Source: CAXTKD01 sp964244885
Lineage (GTDB): Bacteria; Pseudomonadota; Alphaproteobacteria; Sphingomonadales; Sphingomonadaceae
Direction of reading: 5' to 3'
Assembly (NCBI GenBank): GCA_964244885.1
Contig: CAXTKD010000006.1
Coordinates: 1 to 64,000 of the forward strand
DNA: 64,000 nt
A model generated the notes under the pieces. It searched no databases and was not told the DNA's origin. It worked only from the letters and a program-made list of their open reading frames with translations. Shown here in pieces: positions 25,176 to 33,150 of this stretch. A program made the translations under genes and the position numbers. Position 1 is the stretch's first letter. Each line of letters opens with the position of its first letter.

Positions 25176-26804
25176 ATGTTCGGATCGATGCAGGACTGGC
25201 CGCTGCTGACATGGCGGCTGCTGGACCACGCCGCGCTCAACCACGGCAAGCGCGAGATCGTCTCGCTGACCGTCGAGGGCGGCGAGGTGCGCACCAGCTG
25301 GGGCGAGGTCGCCGAGCGCGCCCGCCGCGCCGCGCAGGCGCTCGCCGAGCTCGGCATGAAGCGGGGCGACCGGGTCGCGACGCTCGCCTGGAACACCCAC
25401 CGCCACATCGAATGCTGGTACGGCATCTCCGGGATGGGCGGCGTCGCGCACACCATCAACCCGCGGCTGTTCGGCGAGCAGATCAGCTACATCGCCAACC
25501 ACGCCGAAGACCGCGCGCTGATGTTCGACGCCTGCTTCCTGCCGCTCGTCGAGTCGCTGGCGCCGTCGTTCCGGACGATCGAGCGCTATATCGTCCTGAC
25601 CGACCGCGCGCACATGCCCGAGTCGCGCCTCGACCTCCTCTGCTATGAGGAGCTGATCGCCGCGCAGGACGGCGACTTCGCCTGGGCGGCGGTCGACGAG
25701 CGCGCGCCGTCGGGCCTGTGCTACACCTCGGGGACCACGGGCAATCCCAAGGGCGTGCTCTACAGCCACCGCTCGAACGTCCTCCACGCCTTCGCCGCGA
25801 CCAACGGCGACGCGCTCGGCCTGACCTCGCGCTCGGTCGTGCTGCCGGTCGTGCCGATGTATCACGCCAACGCCTGGAGCCTGCCCTATTCTGCCGCGAT
25901 GACGGGCGCCAAGATCGTCATGGCCGGCCCGCATTTCGACGCGCCGACGATGCAGCGGCTGATCGTCGAGGAGGGCGTGACTCTTACCGCCGCGGTGCCG
26001 ACGGTGTGGCTGGCGATGCTGCAGCACCTGGAGGCGAACGGCGGCGGCCTCGGCAAGCTGGAGCGCGTGGTGATCGGCGGCGCGGCGGCGCCGCGCTCGA
26101 TGATCGAGGCGTTCGAGCGCGACTATGGAGTCACCGTCGCGCACGCTTGGGGAATGACCGAGATGTCGCCGCTCGGCACCGTCGGCATGCTGTGCGCCGC
26201 CGGCGAGGCGCTGGACGCCGACGCGCGGCTCGACCTCAAGTGCAAGCAGGGCAGGGCGCTTTTCGGAGTCGAGATGACGATCCGCGACGACGCGGGGCGA
26301 GATCTGCCGCGCGACGGCAAGGCATTCGGCAATCTGCTGGTGCGCGGGCCCTGGATCGTCGAGCGCTATTTCCGCGGCGACGGCGGCGAGGTGCTCGACG
26401 CCGACGGCTGGTTCGACACCGGCGACGTCGCGACGATCGATCCGAACGGCTACATGCAGATCACCGACCGTTCGAAGGATGTGATCAAGTCGGGCGGCGA
26501 ATGGATCAGCTCGATCGACCTGGAGAATGCCGCGGTCGGCCACCCGGCGGTGCTGGAGGCCGCGGTGATCGGCGTGCCGCACCCGAAATGGGACGAGCGG
26601 CCGCTTCTTCTGGTGGTTCTGAAACCCGGCGCAAGTGTCTCGAAAGACGAGATGATCGCATTTCTGACCGGCAAGATCGCCAAATGGTGGTTGCCGGACG
26701 ATGTGGTGACGGTCGAGGAGCTGCCGCACACCGCAACGGGCAAGTTGCTCAAGACCAAGCTGCGCGAGCAGTTCCGGGGTTACAGGTTGCCGACGGCGGC
26801 ATAA
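25176..26804 (+). CDS. Fatty-acyl-CoA synthetase (AMP-binding enzyme)
   Basis: 542 residues, start ATG 25176 with GGGGAGGA upstream. The ANL-superfamily motifs are in order: P-loop YTSGTTGNPKGVLYSHRS near residue 184, WGMTEMSPLGT near 328, the hinge and adenylate-binding DGWFDTGDVATID near 411, and the C-terminal catalytic lysine motif TGKLLKTKLRE. It resembles medium/long-chain acyl-CoA ligases of the AlkK/FadD type, which activate fatty acids with ATP and CoA for beta-oxidation. Chain-length preference cannot be read from the sequence. Confidence 0.92.
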   Translation: MFGSMQDWPLLTWRLLDHAALNHGKREIVSLTVEGGEVRTSWGEVAERARRAAQALAELGMKRGDRVATLAWNTHRHIECWYGISGMGGVAHTINPRLFGEQISYIANHAEDRALMFDACFLPLVESLAPSFRTIERYIVLTDRAHMPESRLDLLCYEELIAAQDGDFAWAAVDERAPSGLCYTSGTTGNPKGVLYSHRSNVLHAFAATNGDALGLTSRSVVLPVVPMYHANAWSLPYSAAMTGAKIVMAGPHFDAPTMQRLIVEEGVTLTAAVPTVWLAMLQHLEANGGGLGKLERVVIGGAAAPRSMIEAFERDYGVTVAHAWGMTEMSPLGTVGMLCAAGEALDADARLDLKCKQGRALFGVEMTIRDDAGRDLPRDGKAFGNLLVRGPWIVERYFRGDGGEVLDADGWFDTGDVATIDPNGYMQITDRSKDVIKSGGEWISSIDLENAAVGHPAVLEAAVIGVPHPKWDERPLLLVVLKPGASVSKDEMIAFLTGKIAKWWLPDDVVTVEELPHTATGKLLKTKLREQFRGYRLPTAA

Positions 26805-26812
26805 TCCTTCTT

Positions 26813-26923
26813 CACCCCTCCTTCAGGGGAGGGGCAGGGGTGGGGTAGGGCGCCGGGCCTGCGCGCTCGGTGCTTCTTGCCCGGCTCAGTCCCCACCCCA
26901 ACCCCTCCCCTGAAGGAGAGGGG
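26813..26923. repeat. Intergenic inverted repeat, 'CCCCTCCTTCAGGGGAGGGG' type
   Basis: Arms CACCCCTCCTTCAGGGGAGG and CCCCTCCCCTGAAGGAGAGG, each with its own hairpin, face each other between convergent genes. Family copies: 31067, 33042, 41536 and 53019. Confidence 0.85.
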
Positions 26924-26932
26924 CAAGAAAAG

Positions 26933-28018
26933 TTACAGCAGAGTCAGCTGCGCCCCACCCAGCGGGGTGAACAGGTCGGTGCGCAGCGCCAGCCTCGCGC
27001 CGCCCAGGCCGTGCTTGCGCATCGCCAGCTCGAACCGCGCGCGGACCATCGCCCAGTATGCGCCCTCGGGCTGGAAGCGCTTCACGAAGTCGCCCTCGTT
27101 GTCCTTGCCGCCGCGCGCGGCGCGGGTCAGCGCCATCACCTTGCCGGCGCGCTCGGGATAGTGCGCGTCGAGCCAGGCGCGGAACAGCGGGGCGACCTCG
27201 TGCGGCAGGCGAACCATCATCGAGAAGCCGCCGCGCGCCCCGGCGTCGGCAGCGGCGGCGACGATCGCCTCGACCTCGTGGTCGGTGATCGCCGGCACCA
27301 CCGGGGAGATCGAGACGAACACCGGGATGCCCGCCGCGCTCAGCTGCCGGATGGCGCGGATCCGCGCCGAGGGAGTCGAGGCGCGCGGCTCCAGCGTCCG
27401 GGCGACGTTCGGGTCGAGCGAGGTCACCGAGATCATCACCGCCGCCAGCCCGCGCGCCGCCATCGGCGCCAGCAGGTCGATGTCCCGCGTCACCCGCGCC
27501 GACTTGGTGGTGATGGTCAGCGGGTGGCCGAACTCGGCAAGCACATCAATGACTTGTCGGGTGATCCTGAAACGCTGCTCGATCGGCTGATAGGGGTCGG
27601 TGTTGGTCCCCATGGCGATCGGCTTGCACTGGTAGCCGCGCTTTCCGAGCTCAACCCGCAGAAGCGCGGCGGCGTCGGGCTTGGCGAACAGCTTGCTCTC
27701 GAAGTCGAGCCCCGGAGACAGGTTGTGGTAGGCGTGGCTCGGGCGCGCGAAGCAGTAGATGCAGCCGTGCTCGCAGCCGCGATAGGCGTTGATCGAGCGG
27801 TCGAAGCCGATGTCGGGCGACTGGTTGCGCGTGATGATGGTCTTCGGCCGCTCGATCGTCACCGTGGTGCGAAGCGGCGGCGCTTCGCCGTCCAAGCCCT
27901 CGCGGCTGTCGAGCCAGTCGCCGTCGGCCTCGCGCGCCCGGTCGTCGAACCGGCCGCTGAGGCCGTTGCCGACCGCGCCGCGGCCCTTCAGCGCCGGCGG
28001 GGCTGGACGACTCTCCAT
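26933..28018 (-). CDS. PA0069 family radical SAM protein (SPL-like)
   Basis: 361 residues from ATG 28018; an in-frame ATG at 28048 would add ten residues. The radical SAM cysteines are in CEHGCIYCFARPSHAY (C-x3-C-x2-C), preceded by the family phrase YRG and the ITRNQSPDIGFDRSINAYRG stretch. Glycine-rich and beta-strand motifs of the TIM barrel follow (ITTKSARVTRDIDLL, VFVSISPVVPAITD). It belongs to the uncharacterised PA0069/Rv2578c group related to spore photoproduct lyase and uses an Fe4S4 cluster with S-adenosylmethionine. Divergent from the VOC gene. Substrate unknown. Confidence 0.88.
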   Translation of the reverse strand: MESRPAPPALKGRGAVGNGLSGRFDDRAREADGDWLDSREGLDGEAPPLRTTVTIERPKTIITRNQSPDIGFDRSINAYRGCEHGCIYCFARPSHAYHNLSPGLDFESKLFAKPDAAALLRVELGKRGYQCKPIAMGTNTDPYQPIEQRFRITRQVIDVLAEFGHPLTITTKSARVTRDIDLLAPMAARGLAAVMISVTSLDPNVARTLEPRASTPSARIRAIRQLSAAGIPVFVSISPVVPAITDHEVEAIVAAAADAGARGGFSMMVRLPHEVAPLFRAWLDAHYPERAGKVMALTRAARGGKDNEGDFVKRFQPEGAYWAMVRARFELAMRKHGLGGARLALRTDLFTPLGGAQLTLL

Positions 28019-28072
28019 CGCTTCGACATAGTCGATTCTACGGAACACAACAAGAACATCGGAGACGGATCA

Positions 28073-28408
28073 ATGGCGCGTTTCTATTATGTCGAGCTGC
28101 CTGCAGCAGGTACCGAAACCTCGAAGGCCTTCTATGCGAAGGCCTTTGGCTTCACCTTCACCGACTTCGGCCCCGATTATGCCGCGACGATGACCGGCGA
28201 TACCGACATCGGCATCAACGCCACCGGCGAGCACCAGACGAAATACCCGCTCGCGGTGGTCGAGGTCGACGATCTCGTCGCGGCGCGCGATGCGGTGATC
28301 GCGGCGGGCGGCACCGTCAGCATCGACATCTTCGAATTCCCGGGCGGCAAGCGCTTCCACTTCATCGACCCGGCGGGGCATGAGCTGGCGGCGACTAAGT
28401 GCGATTAG
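28073..28408 (+). CDS. VOC family protein (glyoxalase/bleomycin resistance-like)
   Basis: 111 residues, ATG 28073 with GGAGA upstream. The beta-alpha-beta-beta-beta module pattern is clear: YYVELPAAGTETSKAFYAKA, FGFTFTDFGPDYAATM, and the C-terminal GGKRFHFIDPAGHELAATKC, where FIDPAGHE carries the expected metal-binding glutamate. Single-module VOC proteins act as dimers, and this one could be a dioxygenase-like or antibiotic-binding member. It shares a 55-base divergent promoter region with the radical SAM gene. Confidence 0.85.
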   Translation: MARFYYVELPAAGTETSKAFYAKAFGFTFTDFGPDYAATMTGDTDIGINATGEHQTKYPLAVVEVDDLVAARDAVIAAGGTVSIDIFEFPGGKRFHFIDPAGHELAATKCD

Positions 28409-28446
28409 GTGCTTTCGGGCGGGGAGGTGTCGCGTCTTGCCCGACG

Positions 28447-28555
28447 GTGTCACCCCCACCTAGCCTCCCCCATCGAAGGGGGAGGGACAAGGCAGTGACT
28501 GGAACAAGCAAATCCCCTCCCCTTCGATGGGGAGGGGTAGGGGGTGGGGTGACAC
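28447..28555. repeat. Intergenic inverted repeat, 'CCATCGAAGGGG' type
   Basis: Second copy of the element at 3762, with arms GTGTCACCCCCACCTAGCCT and GGGGTAGGGGGTGGGGTGAC and inner hairpins containing CCATCGAAGGG and CCCTTCGATGG. The 110 bases between it and the terminator at 28667 show nothing further. Confidence 0.8.
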
Positions 28556-28666
28556 CGCTGGGCGAGGCGCGCCCACGCCCTCAAACCCACGGACCCCCCA
28601 CCCTCGCGGTTGACTTTGCCGCACCCGCGAAATAGACGGGCGCTCGCTTCGGCCGGGCCGGGGCGG

Positions 28667-28690
28667 GCCGCCTGTGAGGGCGGCATTTTT
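28667..28690 (+). terminator. Hairpin with T-run upstream of the Fo operon
   Basis: GCCGCC and GGCGGC form a six-pair stem around TGTGAG, followed by ATTTTT. It lies 26 bases before the atpI start, so it may end upstream transcription or act as an attenuator of the ATP synthase operon. Confidence 0.6.
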
Positions 28691-28715
28691 CGATCAACGC
28701 CCAGGGTTTGAACGC

Positions 28716-29021
28716 GTGACCGACGATCGCAAGATCGATCCCTCCGACCTCGACCGCCGCCTTTCCGAGGCGCAGGCTCGTGCGTCCAGGCCGACGGCGA
28801 GCGCCGCCAGCGCCGAAAGCCGTGGCTGGGCGGCGGGCGTCGAGTTCATCGGCTGCGTCCTCGTCGGCGGCCTGCTCGGCTACGGCATCGACCGCTATTT
28901 CGGCACCGCGCCGTGGGCGATGATCGGGCTTCTCCTCCTGGGCTTCGTCGCCGGTCTTCGCAGCGTGATGCGGCAGAAGAACAGCTTCGACGGCAACCCG
29001 AACAACGACGGATCGCGCTGA
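28716..29021 (+). CDS. atpI: ATP synthase protein I (AtpI)
   Basis: 101 residues from GTG 28716 (VTDDRKIDPSDLDRRLSEAQ). Two membrane helices (GVEFIGCVLVGGLLGYGID and MIGLLLLGFVAGLRSVM) follow a charged N-terminus, the standard AtpI arrangement. AtpI helps assemble the c-ring and may handle Mg2+. Its stop overlaps the atpB start by one base (TGATG), coupling it to the Fo genes. Confidence 0.9.
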   Translation: MTDDRKIDPSDLDRRLSEAQARASRPTASAASAESRGWAAGVEFIGCVLVGGLLGYGIDRYFGTAPWAMIGLLLLGFVAGLRSVMRQKNSFDGNPNNDGSR

Positions 29022-29749
29022 TGGCCAACCCGATGGAGCAGTTCGAGATCCACCGCATGGTCCCGCTGGAGGCCAGCGGCTACGACGTCTCGTTCACCAA
29101 TTCCTCGCTGTGGATGATGATCGCGCTGATCTTCATCGCGGGCTTCCTGTTCATCGGCACCGCCAAGCCGCAGCTCGTTCCGGGCCGCTGGCAGGCGGCG
29201 GTCGAGTATCTTTACGATTTCGTCCGAGACATGCTGCAGGAGAATGTCGGCAAGGAGGGGCTGCGCTATGCGCCGCTGATCTTCGCGATCTTCATCTTCG
29301 TCCTCGCCTGCAACCTTCTGGGTCTCATCCCCTTCGTCGGCGCCTTCACGCCCACCAGCCATATCGCGGTGACCCTGGGCCTCGCGATCATCGTCTTCGT
29401 GACCGTGCTGGTCGTCGGTTTCGCGCGGCACGGCCTGCACTTCTTCTCGCTGTTCGTGCCGAAGGACACGCCGCTGGTCCTTTGCCTGATCGTCGTGCCG
29501 ATCGAGTTCCTGTCGTTCCTGTCGCGCCCGTTCACGCTCGCCATCCGGCTGTTCGCCAACATGACCGCCGGCCACGTGCTGCTGAAGGTGTTCGGCACCT
29601 TCGTCGTCGCGCTCGGCGTGTTCGGCATCGTGCCCTTGGGCGTCAACGTCGCGCTCACCGCGCTGGAGCTGATGATAGCGGTCGTCCAAGCCTATGTGTT
29701 CGCGCTTCTGGCGTCGATCTATTTGAACGACGCCGTCAATCTCCACTAA
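29021..29749 (+). CDS. atpB: F-type ATP synthase subunit a
   Basis: 242 residues from ATG 29021, directly on the atpI stop. Six or so hydrophobic helices; the essential arginine is R176 in SRPFTLAIRLFANMTAGH, with ALELMIAVVQAYVFALLA giving the second conserved helix. Subunit a forms the proton half-channels against the c-ring in the inner membrane. Second gene of the I-a-c-b'-b operon; the F1 genes are not in this window, as is normal for alphaproteobacteria. Confidence 0.97.
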   Translation: MANPMEQFEIHRMVPLEASGYDVSFTNSSLWMMIALIFIAGFLFIGTAKPQLVPGRWQAAVEYLYDFVRDMLQENVGKEGLRYAPLIFAIFIFVLACNLLGLIPFVGAFTPTSHIAVTLGLAIIVFVTVLVVGFARHGLHFFSLFVPKDTPLVLCLIVVPIEFLSFLSRPFTLAIRLFANMTAGHVLLKVFGTFVVALGVFGIVPLGVNVALTALELMIAVVQAYVFALLASIYLNDAVNLH

Positions 29750-29776
29750 CAAGCAATTCAAGCGAAAGGACTTTCC

Positions 29777-30001
29777 ATGGATCTCGCAGCAGCAAAAGTC
29801 ATCGGCGCCGGCATCGCCGCCATGGGCGCGGGCTTCGCCGCCATCGGCGTCGGCCTCATCTTCGGTCTCTTCCTGTCGGGTGCGCTCCGCAATCCGGCCG
29901 CTGCCGACAAGCTCGGCGGCCGCCTGATCTTCGGCTTCGCCGTGACCGAGGCTCTCGGCCTCATCGCGGCCGTCGTCGCGCTGGCGCTCGCGTTCTCGTA
30001 A
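29777..30001 (+). CDS. atpE: F-type ATP synthase subunit c
   Basis: 74 residues, two helices joined by the polar loop ALRNPAAADKLGG. The proton-carrying carboxylate is E58 in IFGFAVTEALGLIAA. The first helix carries the glycine motif AGIAAMGAGFAAIGVG. Residues around E58 resemble proton-type c-rings. A good AGGA-type ribosome-binding site precedes the ATG. It forms the rotor ring of Fo. Confidence 0.97.
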   Translation: MDLAAAKVIGAGIAAMGAGFAAIGVGLIFGLFLSGALRNPAAADKLGGRLIFGFAVTEALGLIAAVVALALAFS

Positions 30002-30016
30002 GAGCACAGACCTCCG

Positions 30017-30496
30017 ATGCCTCAGTTTAACCTCGCAAATTTCGCGCCGCAGCTGGCGTGGTTGGCGATCTTCTTCGCGATCCTCTACTTCGGGATCGTG
30101 CAGCTGACGCTGCCCAAGATCGGCCGCGTCGCGGACGAGCGGGCCAGGCGCGTCGGCGACGATCTCGCCGCCGCCGAGCTTGCCCGGTCGACCGCCACCA
30201 CGGCGCGCGAGGGGCATGAGGCCGCAATGGCGGCCGCGCATGCCGACGGGCAGGCGGCGCTCGCCGCCGCCCGCGACGAGGCGACCAAGGCGACCGAGGC
30301 GCGCATGAAGGCGCTCGCCGCCGAGCTCGACGCCAGGGGCGAGGCCGCGCAGGCGACCCTCGCTGCGAGCCGCGACAAGGCGCTGGCCGAGGTCGATCGC
30401 ATCGCGGCGTCTGCGGTCGCCGAGATCGTGACGCGGCTGACCGGCCGCACGCCGGACGAAACGACCGCCACCGCCGCCGTCGCCGCGGCGCGCTGA
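30017..30496 (+). CDS. atpF': F-type ATP synthase subunit b'
   Basis: 159 residues: one N-terminal membrane helix (PQLAWLAIFFAILYFGIVQL) and a long Ala/Glu-rich coiled coil. The segment LPKIGRVADERARRVGDDL right after the helix is typical of b' in photosynthetic-type and alphaproteobacterial ATP synthases, which have two different b subunits. Together with subunit b it forms the peripheral stalk. Confidence 0.92.
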   Translation: MPQFNLANFAPQLAWLAIFFAILYFGIVQLTLPKIGRVADERARRVGDDLAAAELARSTATTAREGHEAAMAAAHADGQAALAAARDEATKATEARMKALAAELDARGEAAQATLAASRDKALAEVDRIAASAVAEIVTRLTGRTPDETTATAAVAAAR

Positions 30497-30503
30497 GGAC
30501 ATA

Positions 30504-31052
30504 ATGGCCGAAACGACCGCCACCACCGTCGCCACGACGCACGAGGCCGAGCATATCGAGCCGACCTCCTTCGGCCTCAATGCCGAGCAGTTCGTCTGGG
30601 TCAGCGTCCTGATCTTCATCCTGCTCGCGGTGTTCGTCGGCAAGCTGCCGAAGCGCATCGCCGAGGGGCTGGACGCCAAGATCGCCGAAATCTCGAAGCA
30701 ATTGACCGAAGCCAAGGCGATCCGTGCCGAGGCCGAGGCGCTGCTGGCCGAGACCAAGGCCAGGCAGGCCGCCGCCGCCGGCGACGCCAAGTCGATCATC
30801 GACCATGCCCGCGCCGAGGCCGCGCAACTGATCGCGACCGCGCAGTCGGACGCCGAGACGCTCGTCGCCCGCCGCACGAAGATGGCCGAAGACAAGATCG
30901 CCGCCGCCGAGCGCGGCGCCGCCGCCGACCTCCGCGCCCGCGTCGCGACGCTCGCCACGCAGGCGGCGCGGACGGTGATCGCGCAGCAGTCGACCGACGC
31001 CGACAAGGCGCGGCTGACCGACGAGGCGATCAGCGCGCTGGGCCGGCGCTAG
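30504..31052 (+). CDS. atpF: F-type ATP synthase subunit b
   Basis: 182 residues, seven bases after b'. A short soluble start (with EAEHIEPTSFGLNAEQFVWV) leads into one membrane helix (VSVLIFILLAVFVGKLPKRI), then a coiled coil with many Ala/Glu/Lys residues and a C-terminal end of the delta-binding type. Last gene of the Fo operon; it is followed by an inverted repeat that may end the transcript. Confidence 0.93.
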   Translation: MAETTATTVATTHEAEHIEPTSFGLNAEQFVWVSVLIFILLAVFVGKLPKRIAEGLDAKIAEISKQLTEAKAIRAEAEALLAETKARQAAAAGDAKSIIDHARAEAAQLIATAQSDAETLVARRTKMAEDKIAAAERGAAADLRARVATLATQAARTVIAQQSTDADKARLTDEAISALGRR

Positions 31053-31066
31053 GCTCTCAGCTCAGT

Positions 31067-31156
31067 ACCCCACCCCAACCCCTCCCCTGAAGGAGAGGGG
31101 CTTCGGTCAGCACGGACGAAAAGCCCCTCTCCTTCAGGGGAGGGGTTGGGGTGGGG
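31067..31156. repeat. Intergenic inverted repeat, 'CCCCTCCCCTGAAGG' type
   Basis: Arms CCCCACCCCAACCCCTCCCC and GGGGAGGGGTTGGGGTGGGG flank two hairpins, immediately after the Fo operon. From 31157 to 31372 no gene is convincing; one frame open into the acetyltransferase gene lacks a start codon. Confidence 0.85.
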
Positions 31157-31372
31157 ACCGCCCTCTCAACGCCCGACGACTCCCGATCCGCCCCTGGTTT
31201 CGCCATTATCGCGGAAACATATCGCTTGCCCGTGCGTCACGCCATGCTAGGTGCGCCACGATGATGACCCGGATGATCCTTCGACGAGGCTGACCGCCGC
31301 GCCCGCCGCGCGGCGGGGGACGGCTGGCGGCCGTCCGACCTGTCGAACCCCTGGACGTCTGGACACAAGCCC

Positions 31373-31885
31373 ATGATCATCACGCCCGCCGGCGCGCCGG
31401 ATCGCGACGATATCGAAACCCTGCTCGACCTCGCCTTTGGCGCCGATCGCAAGGCACGTACCGCCTATCGCCTGCGGGAGGGGATGCGGCCGATCGAGGA
31501 TTTGAGCCTCGTGGCGCGCGACGCCGGGACGCTGGTCGGCTCGATCCAGTGCTGGCCGCTGGCGCTCGCGGCGGGCGAAAAAAGCCATCCGCTGACCTTG
31601 CTCGGCCCCGTCGCCGTCCGCCCCGACCGCCAGAGCGAGGGCATCGGCGCCGCGCTGATGGACGCCTGCCTCGCCAAGGCCGACGCCAAGGGGCAGGGCA
31701 CCATGCTGCTGATCGGAGACCCCGAATATTACGGCCGCTTCGGCTTCACCGCCAATGTCACCGGCGGCTGGGCGGTCCCCGGCCCGGTCGAGCGCCACCG
31801 CCTGCTCGCCCGCCTCGCGCCCGACGCGCGGCTGCCGGCGCTCGGGGTGCTTGGCCCGGCATCGTCTCGACGCCTCGCCGCTTGA
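31373..31885 (+). CDS. GNAT family N-acetyltransferase
   Basis: 170 residues from ATG 31373. The acetyl-CoA-binding motif is GPVAVRPDRQSEGIGAALMD (R/Q-x-x-G-x-G/A pattern), followed by the family's GDPEYYGRFGF near residue 120. This resembles the YhbS-type GNAT proteins. It probably acetylates a small amine or protein N-terminus. Followed 17 bases later by the DUF1285 gene and likely in one transcript with it. Confidence 0.85.
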   Translation: MIITPAGAPDRDDIETLLDLAFGADRKARTAYRLREGMRPIEDLSLVARDAGTLVGSIQCWPLALAAGEKSHPLTLLGPVAVRPDRQSEGIGAALMDACLAKADAKGQGTMLLIGDPEYYGRFGFTANVTGGWAVPGPVERHRLLARLAPDARLPALGVLGPASSRRLAA

Positions 31886-31902
31886 GGCCCTATAGTCGGG
31901 CG

Positions 31903-32439
31903 ATGCCCTCGCTCGACGATATCGCCCGGCTGGTCGGGGACAGGAAGCTGCCCCCCGTTGAGCTGTGGAATCCCACCCACTGCGGCGACAGCGAGATGCG
32001 GATCGCCGCCGACGGCACCTGGTTCCACATGGGCACGCCGATCGGCCGCGCGCCGCTCTGGAAGCTGTTCTCGACCATCCTGCGCCGCGAGCCCGACGGC
32101 CGCCATGTCCTCGTGACGCCGGTCGAGAAGCTCGACATCGTGGTCGACGACGCGCCGTTCATCGCGGTCGAGCTGACGAGCGAGGGGGAGGGGGAGAACC
32201 GCCGCCTGGGCTTCCGCCTCAACAGCGACGACCATGTCATCGCTGGCCCCGACCATCCCTTGCGAGTCGACACCGCCGAGGACGGCACGCCGCGGCCCTA
32301 TCTCCATGTCCGCGGCGGCCTCGAGGCGCTGGTCGCCCGCCCCTTGTTCTACGAGCTCGCCGACCTCGCCATCGCCGAGGGGCACAAGCCCCTCGGCCTG
32401 TGGAGCGGCGGCGCGTTCTTCCCGATCGAGCCCGCGTGA
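31903..32439 (+). CDS. DUF1285 domain-containing protein
   Basis: 178 residues from ATG 31903. Diagnostic stretches of DUF1285 are PPVELWNPTHCGDSEMRIAA, DGTWFHMGTPIGRAPLWKLF, and LVTPVEKLDIVVDDAPF. The family has a known fold but no established function. Its stop overlaps the GTG start of the Nudix gene, a conserved arrangement DUF1285-Nudix-CCA in alphaproteobacteria. Confidence 0.9.
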   Translation: MPSLDDIARLVGDRKLPPVELWNPTHCGDSEMRIAADGTWFHMGTPIGRAPLWKLFSTILRREPDGRHVLVTPVEKLDIVVDDAPFIAVELTSEGEGENRRLGFRLNSDDHVIAGPDHPLRVDTAEDGTPRPYLHVRGGLEALVARPLFYELADLAIAEGHKPLGLWSGGAFFPIEPA

Positions 32440-33023
32440 CGCTGATCGCCCGCCTCGAGGCGGCGCTCCTTGCGCCGCCGGGGCCGCTGCACGGCGACTG
32501 GGACTTCGATCTCGGAACCGAGCGCTCGGGCGCACTTATTCCCGCCGCCGTGCTCATCCCGATCATCGACCGCGCGCAGCCGACCGTCCTCCTCACCCGC
32601 CGCACCGATCACCTCCGCCGCCACGCCGGGCAGGTGGCCTTTCCCGGCGGGCGCATCGACCCCGAGGATTCGGGGCCGGTCGCCGCCGCGCTCCGCGAAG
32701 CTCACGAGGAGGTGGCGCTTCGTCCCGAGGAGGTGCGGGTGATCGGCGTCGCCGACGATTACGAGACCGGCACCGGCTACCGCATCACCCCGGTCGTCGG
32801 CATCGTCCCGCCCGACCTGCCGCTGGTGCCTCACGAGGCCGAGGTCGCGGCGCTGTTCGAGGTGCCGCTGGCGCACCTGCTCGACCCCGCGAACCACGAG
32901 GAGCGCCAGGGCGAATGGCGCGGCCGGCAGCGCCGCTATTACGCCATCGCGTTCGAAAGCCATGAGATCTGGGGTGCCACGGCCGGGATTATCGTCAACC
33001 TGGCGCGGCGGCTGGACACATGA
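32436..33023 (+). CDS. CoA pyrophosphatase (Nudix hydrolase)
   Basis: 195 residues from GTG 32436, overlapping the previous stop (GTGA). The CoA-type UPF0035 region LLTRRTDHLRRHAGQVAFPG is followed by the Nudix box GRIDPEDSGPVAAALREAHE with EEV after it, keeping the catalytic REAHEE glutamates. Such enzymes cleave CoA to phosphopantetheine and ADP. Middle gene of the DUF1285-Nudix-CCA set. Confidence 0.9.
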   Translation: MTLIARLEAALLAPPGPLHGDWDFDLGTERSGALIPAAVLIPIIDRAQPTVLLTRRTDHLRRHAGQVAFPGGRIDPEDSGPVAAALREAHEEVALRPEEVRVIGVADDYETGTGYRITPVVGIVPPDLPLVPHEAEVAALFEVPLAHLLDPANHEERQGEWRGRQRRYYAIAFESHEIWGATAGIIVNLARRLDT

Positions 33024-33041
33024 AACTAAGCGCCCCGGTTT

Positions 33042-33142
33042 CGCCCCTCCCCTTCAGGGGAGGGGTTGGGGTGGGGGCCCTCCGCCCGCTCGGCGCTCGC
33101 GGCGACGCCCCACCCCCATCCCCTCCCCTGAAGGGGAGGGGC
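33042..33142. repeat. Intergenic inverted repeat inside the Nudix-CCA operon
   Basis: CGCCCCTCCCCTTCAGGGGA and GGGAGGGGCG-type arms, same family as 26813. Its end lies nine bases before the CCA-enzyme start, so its hairpin may lie over the ribosome-binding region. Confidence 0.85.
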
Positions 33143-33150
33143 GGACAAGC

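Noticed and set aside
31277..31372. Open frame ending in the acetyltransferase start (FDEADRRARRAAGDGWRPSD)
   Set aside because: It has no start codon after the preceding TGA and partly resembles a decayed intergenic repeat; kept out as a gene.
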